DNA of 8,811 nt from positions 1-8,811 of the forward strand of contig CAZQZC010000110.1 of assembly GCA_964597685.1 (NCBI GenBank), in the 5' to 3' direction. The position numbers and the translations under genes are program-made. Shown here piece by piece: positions 5,845 through 8,811 of this stretch. Origin of the DNA: JBCBTJ01 sp964597685. Lineage in GTDB: Bacteria; Pseudomonadota; Alphaproteobacteria; Caulobacterales; Hyphomonadaceae. The stretch's first letter is position 1; each line of letters starts with the position of its first letter. Under the pieces are notes generated by a model that saw only the letters and a list, made by a program, of their open reading frames with translations, was not told the DNA's origin and ran no database searches.

Positions 5845-5858
5845 GGGCCCAACGGCCC
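5845..5858 (-). promoter_or_regulatory. Small GC-rich hairpin in the rpmF leader
   Basis: GGGCC-GTTG-GGCCC on the minus strand, 20 nt before the rpmF ATG and downstream of the candidate promoter. A 5-bp stem with a 4-nt loop could affect translation. Autoregulation by L32 is possible but not shown. Confidence 0.3.
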
Positions 5859-5876
5859 CAATAAAGCCAAGCGCGC

Positions 5877-5905
5877 CGTATACTTGTCTGCGCGAACATG
5901 ATCAA
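5877..5905 (-). promoter_or_regulatory. Candidate housekeeping sigma-factor promoter of rpmF
   Basis: On the minus strand TTGATC (5905-5900) and TATACG (5882-5877) are separated by exactly 17 bp, with four of six matches to each consensus hexamer. Transcription would start near 5870, giving a leader of about 45 nt. It is the best-looking promoter in the rpmF/SDR intergenic region. No equally good plus-strand pair for the SDR gene was seen. Confidence 0.45.
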
Positions 5906-5975
5906 GCCATCAAGGCCGCCTTGAAACGGACGTGTTCCAGTACGACGGTCGCGCGCATAGAGCCTGGGAGCCAGT

Positions 5976-6674
5976 ATGACAGATCGTTATGTCGCCATCG
6001 TCACCGGCGCCAGCCGCGGATTAGGCCTTGAGACAGCGAAAGCCCTCGCCGCATTGGATTATCTTGTCGTCGCCACGGCTCGCGCGCAAGACGCCGCCGG
6101 CCACGCGGCCGCCTTGCTCGGTTCCGACCGGGCGGTCGGCCGCGCGTTGGATGTCGCAGATGAGTCCTCAGTCGACGCATTCTTCGATTGGCTCGCAGAA
6201 GCGTATGGCCGTATCGATGTGCTGGTGAACAATGCGGGTCGAACCTTCGGGTCGTTCCAGGCCGACATCGCCGCAACGCCGCCTGAGCAGATCGTCGAGG
6301 CCGTCGACAACAACGCGCTCGGCGCTTACCGCGCCATTCGCCGCGCTCTCCCGATGATGAATTCGGCGGGCTACGGCCGCATCGTCAACATCTCTTCCGG
6401 CATGGGCGGCTTGGCGGAAATGGGCGGAGGCGCGATCCCCTACCGAATCTCGAAAACGGCGATGAACGCGGTCACCCGAATTGCCGCCTCCGAAGCCGCG
6501 GCGAATGTGAAGGTCAACGCCGTTTGCCCCGGCTGGGTGCGAACAGATATGGGCGGAGAGCACGCGCCGCGATCGCTGGAGGAAGGCGTCGCCGGGATCG
6601 TGTGGGCGGCGACGCTCGCGAACGACGGTCCCACGGGCGGATTCTTTCGGGATGGCGAGCCCATTGCCTGGTAA
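5976..6674 (+). CDS. SDR family NAD(P)-dependent oxidoreductase (carbonyl reductase-like)
   Basis: A 232-residue classical short-chain dehydrogenase/reductase. The Rossmann motif TGASRGLG (10-17) has Arg after Ser, and R36 follows the second strand, which suggests NADP preference. D59 of the DV motif, NNAG (85-88), the N112/N113 region, catalytic S140/S141 and YRISK (156-160; Y156 and K160) complete the active site, followed by CPGWVRTDMGG (184-194). The C-terminal FFRDGEPIAW resembles the RDGxPIPW ending of the carbonyl-reductase-like SDR branch. The substrate cannot be told. The start ATG has GGGAG 5 nt upstream. It is divergent from rpmF and convergent with pyrG; its stop is 14 nt from the ancestral pyrG stop. 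It occupies the place where kdsA often lies in alphaproteobacteria. Confidence 0.9.
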   Translation: MTDRYVAIVTGASRGLGLETAKALAALDYLVVATARAQDAAGHAAALLGSDRAVGRALDVADESSVDAFFDWLAEAYGRIDVLVNNAGRTFGSFQADIAATPPEQIVEAVDNNALGAYRAIRRALPMMNSAGYGRIVNISSGMGGLAEMGGGAIPYRISKTAMNAVTRIAASEAAANVKVNAVCPGWVRTDMGGEHAPRSLEEGVAGIVWAATLANDGPTGGFFRDGEPIAW

Positions 6675-6688
6675 GCGCTTGAGGATCG

Positions 6689-6769
6689 CTAAACCAACCG
6701 ACTTTGCGTCACCGCCGCTTCAATGAAGCTCGCAAACAGAGGGTGGGGTTCGAACGGGCGCGATATCAG
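6689..6769 (-). pseudogene. pyrG: Stranded C-terminal segment of pyrG after the premature stop
   Basis: After the TAA at 6770-6772 the same frame continues for 26 codons to a TAG at 6689-6691. It reads LISRPFEPHPLFASFIEAAV followed by TQSRLV. This is the expected end of a CTP synthase (SRPFxPHPLFxSFIxAA). Reading through gives 544 residues, the family's normal length. There is no frameshift; only substitutions separate it from a normal gene. The conservation of this tail means the stop is very recent or a sequence error. No ribosome-binding site or start would let the piece be made alone. Confidence 0.85.
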
Positions 6770-8323
6770 TTACGGAAGGAATAGAACGCCGATGAACCAT
6801 GGGTGGACGGCCAGTTCGAAAATCTCCGGCAAGGACCCGTCGGGCGAGAGACCGGAGAAAATGACGCCGGCCGCTTCCATCGGTGCGACGTATCCGACGT
6901 TGACTTCGTACCTGTGGCGATGGCGCTCCGAGACCTCCGCTGCGCCATAGATCTCAGCGACCCGGCTGCCGGGCTTCAGTCTGGCTGGATAAGCGCCGAG
7001 CCGCATCGTGCCGCCCTTATCGACATCCGCCGTGCGGACCTCTTTCATGTTGCCGCGTGTCCACGCCTCCATAAGACCGACGAGCGGCGTATCGGTTTCA
7101 GCGAATTCGGTGGTCGACGCATCTTCAAGGCCCGCCAGGCTGCGCGCAGCTTCTATGACTGAAAGCTGCATGCCGTAGCAGATTCCGAAACACGGAATCC
7201 GACGTTCGCGGGCGAACCGCGCGGCGCGCATTTTCCCCCGGGCGCCGCGTTCGCCGAAGCCGCCAGGTAAAATCACGCCGTGAACGCCCTCCAAAATGTC
7301 GAGCGGCTTTGCTTCATCGTCGAATTGCTCGGAATCGATCAGGCGGACATCGACCTTGACCGTATTCGCCAGGCCGCCGTGGTCGAGGGCCTCCATAACG
7401 GACTTGTAGGCGTCCGGTACGTCTGTGTACTTGCCAACCAGGCCAATGCAGACCTCGCCGTCAGGATTGTGGATGGTATGGGCGATGCCGTTCCAACGCG
7501 TGAGATCCGGCTTGGGCGCGCCCGTAATGCGGAAATGCCAAAGCACCTCCTCGTCCAAGCCCTCCGCGTGGTAGGCGTCCGGAACATCATAGATGTGGCC
7601 GACATCGCGCGCTTCGATGACGCTCGAGGGCCGTACATTACAGAAACTTGCAATCTTGTTTTTCTCCGTCTCGGGGATCGGTCGATCACAACGGCAGAGC
7701 AGGATATCAGGTTGAATGCCGATCGAGCGCAGCTCCTTGACCGAGTGCTGGGTCGGCTTGGTCTTCATCTCCCCGGCGGCGGGGATATAGGGCAATAGCG
7801 TCAGATGAATGAACACGGCTCGCTCGGGCCCGAGCTCCTGGCCCAATTGTCGGATCGCTTCGAAGAATGGGAGGCCCTCAATGTCCCCCACCGTGCCGCC
7901 GATCTCACAGAGCACAAAAACGACCCCCTCGCCCGGATCGGCGAGCACGAAGTCTTTGATCGCGTCGGTGACGTGCGGGATCACATGGATCGTCGCGCCG
8001 AGATAATCGCCGCGGCGTTCCTTCTCGATGATCGACTGATAGATCCGGCCGGTCGTAATATTGTCAGATTGCCGGGCTGAAACGCCGGTAAAGCGCTCAT
8101 AGTGGCCGAGATCGAGATCGGTTTCAGCGCCGTCGTCTGTGACGAACACTTCGCCATGCTGGCGCGGCGACATCGTGCCGGGATCGACATTCAAATAGGG
8201 GTCGAGCTTTCGAAGCCGAACGCCATAGCCGCGCGCCTGCAACAGCGCTCCGAGTGCGGCCGAGGCGATGCCTTTTCCCAAGGAGGACACCACGCCGCCT
8301 GTGATGAAGATATAGCGGATCAT
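6770..8323 (-). CDS. pyrG: CTP synthase, glutaminase domain interrupted at the catalytic triad
   Basis: Makes CTP from UTP, ATP and glutamine-derived ammonia. The 517 residues before the stop hold the synthase domain (1 to about 270) with P-loop SSLGKG (K18), D71 and E140 for Mg, and KTKPTQHS (187-194). The class I amidotransferase domain (about 290 onward) has GGFGERG (354-360) and nucleophile C382 in GICYGMQ. The conserved GVQFHPELKS block reads GVLFLP-stop-LIS: Q514 to L, the catalytic H516 to L, the catalytic E518 to TAA, K520 to I. The triad is therefore incomplete as read, so the product should not hydrolyse glutamine but might use free ammonia. pyrG is normally essential, so a sequence error must be considered. 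The start ATG gives the usual MIRYIFITGGVVSSLGKG. secG lies 56 nt upstream on the same strand. Confidence 0.93.
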   Translation of the reverse strand: MIRYIFITGGVVSSLGKGIASAALGALLQARGYGVRLRKLDPYLNVDPGTMSPRQHGEVFVTDDGAETDLDLGHYERFTGVSARQSDNITTGRIYQSIIEKERRGDYLGATIHVIPHVTDAIKDFVLADPGEGVVFVLCEIGGTVGDIEGLPFFEAIRQLGQELGPERAVFIHLTLLPYIPAAGEMKTKPTQHSVKELRSIGIQPDILLCRCDRPIPETEKNKIASFCNVRPSSVIEARDVGHIYDVPDAYHAEGLDEEVLWHFRITGAPKPDLTRWNGIAHTIHNPDGEVCIGLVGKYTDVPDAYKSVMEALDHGGLANTVKVDVRLIDSEQFDDEAKPLDILEGVHGVILPGGFGERGARGKMRAARFARERRIPCFGICYGMQLSVIEAARSLAGLEDASTTEFAETDTPLVGLMEAWTRGNMKEVRTADVDKGGTMRLGAYPARLKPGSRVAEIYGAAEVSERHRHRYEVNVGYVAPMEAAGVIFSGLSPDGSLPEIFELAVHPWFIGVLFLP

Positions 8324-8351
8324 GGGATCTTAGAATGACCTGATTCGCGAT

Positions 8352-8374
8352 CCGTGGCGTGGTCTTGGCCACGG
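8352..8374 (-). repeat. Hairpin between secG and pyrG
   Basis: CCGTGGC and GCCACGG form a perfect 7-bp stem with a 9-nt loop in the 56-nt secG-pyrG gap. No T-run follows on the minus strand, so it is not a clear intrinsic terminator. It could stabilise or process the secG-pyrG transcript. Confidence 0.4.
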
Positions 8375-8379
8375 CGCGC

Positions 8380-8811
8380 TCATTGGGGCGAAGGCTCGGG
8401 CTCGAGGTCTTCGTCTTGAGGGTCTGCCGCCGGTTCTGCGTCTTCGACTGGCGTTTCCACCGCGTCCGCCGCTGCGGGGTCCGCGTCGCGGTCTATGCTC
8501 GGCTCCAGCGGCGCGCGGAACAATGCGTCAGGATCCGTCGGCGCTGGGGCGTCCGCCGGCGCGTCTGTTCCAAATAGATCGCCGCCAAACGGTTCGCCGC
8601 CATCGTCGTCGATCGACGTCTCCAGGCCCTGCTGAAGCGCGTCTTCAGGCGCCGTTGCGTCGCGAGACTCTCGGTTGGCCATCGTGGTGAGGACAAGGCT
8701 GGTGACGAAGAAAACCGCGCCGAATATCATCGTTGTGCGCACGAGCGCGCCAGCGGCGCCGCGCCCGGACATGAGGCCTCCGCCTCCCCCGCCGCCGATG
8801 CCGCGGGCGCC
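8380..8811 (-). CDS. secG: Preprotein translocase subunit SecG (5' end outside window)
   Basis: A small membrane subunit of the SecYEG channel that aids protein export across the inner membrane. 143 residues are visible; the first transmembrane helix and the true start lie past the right edge. The frame enters with GARGIGGGGGGGLMSGRGAA, the Gly-rich loop and MSGRGAA motif typical of SecG, then the second helix TTMIFGAVFFVTSLVLTTMA, then a tail of about 97 residues rich in Asp, Glu, Ala and Pro. The ATG at 8772 is an internal Met, since family sequence continues in frame before it. The tail is far longer than in E. coli SecG, but acidic Pro/Ala-rich tails are common in alphaproteobacterial SecG. 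secG upstream of pyrG is a conserved alphaproteobacterial pairing. Confidence 0.93.
   Translation of the reverse strand, partial: GARGIGGGGGGGLMSGRGAAGALVRTTMIFGAVFFVTSLVLTTMANRESRDATAPEDALQQGLETSIDDDGGEPFGGDLFGTDAPADAPAPTDPDALFRAPLEPSIDRDADPAAADAVETPVEDAEPAADPQDEDLEPEPSPQ

Noticed and set aside
6673..6690. Bidirectional terminator between the SDR gene and pyrG
   Set aside because: Only a 4-bp AGCG/CGCT pairing and an AAGCGCTT palindrome are present, without a T-run on either strand.
6689..6772. Frameshift as the cause of the short pyrG
   Set aside because: The C-terminal remnant is in the same frame as the upstream protein, so substitutions, not an indel, made the stop.
6770..6772. Programmed stop-codon readthrough or recoding in pyrG
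   Set aside because: The stop is TAA, not TGA, no downstream recoding structure is visible, and the neighbouring His, Gln and Lys codons are changed too, which readthrough would not explain.
7280..7798. A 172-codon plus-strand open frame opposite pyrG
   Set aside because: Antisense shadow of pyrG with no recognisable domain.
1..8811. CRISPR arrays, tRNA or rRNA genes, insertion sequences or phage genes
   Set aside because: No spaced direct repeats, cloverleaf sequences, transposase frames or terminal inverted repeats were seen; the coding content is accounted for by the listed genes.

Overview
The window looks like chromosomal core DNA from a GC-rich alphaproteobacterium. The evidence is a PdhB (E1 beta) with an N-terminal lipoyl domain, a SecG with a long acidic tail, an L32 protein without zinc cysteines, and the order secG-pyrG ... 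eno ... ftsB-pdhA ... pdhB, which is a familiar alphaproteobacterial housekeeping neighbourhood. CtrA-like and GANTC sites in one intergenic region fit that class. The sequence does not settle the genus.

Layout: most genes lie on the minus strand, so the transcriptional order runs from the right end to the left. From the right: secG (start outside the window), pyrG, then a plus-strand SDR oxidoreductase converging on pyrG. Next come rpmF (minus, divergent from the SDR), a probable intrinsic terminator, and eno with a two-domain GST-like gene 10 nt downstream. A plus-strand glutaminase gene (glsA) converges on the GST gene with 4 nt between stop codons. A regulatory-looking 155-bp intergenic region then separates glsA from the divergent ftsB. 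The left part is ftsB, pdhA, a MAPEG membrane-protein gene overlapping the pdhA stop, and pdhB, which runs off the left edge.

Functionally, enolase and pyruvate dehydrogenase E1 form a central-carbon block making phosphoenolpyruvate and acetyl-CoA. FtsB is a divisome protein, SecG a translocon subunit, L32 a ribosomal protein and PyrG the CTP synthase. The accessory genes interleaved here are glsA, the GST, the SDR and the MAPEG gene. kdsA, often found between pyrG and eno in alphaproteobacteria, is absent from that position.

The most striking observation is in pyrG. The frame stops exactly at the conserved catalytic Glu of the glutamine-amidotransferase triad, and the catalytic His two residues earlier reads as Leu. 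The normal 26-residue C-terminus follows intact in the same frame and ends at a second stop, giving the usual family length of 544 residues. The disruption is therefore either very recent or a base-calling artefact. The second point of interest is the ftsB/glsA intergenic region, which holds a LexA-type GAAC-N7-GAAC direct repeat, a CtrA-like TTAA-N7-TTAC box, several dyads and a cluster of GANTC methylation sites.
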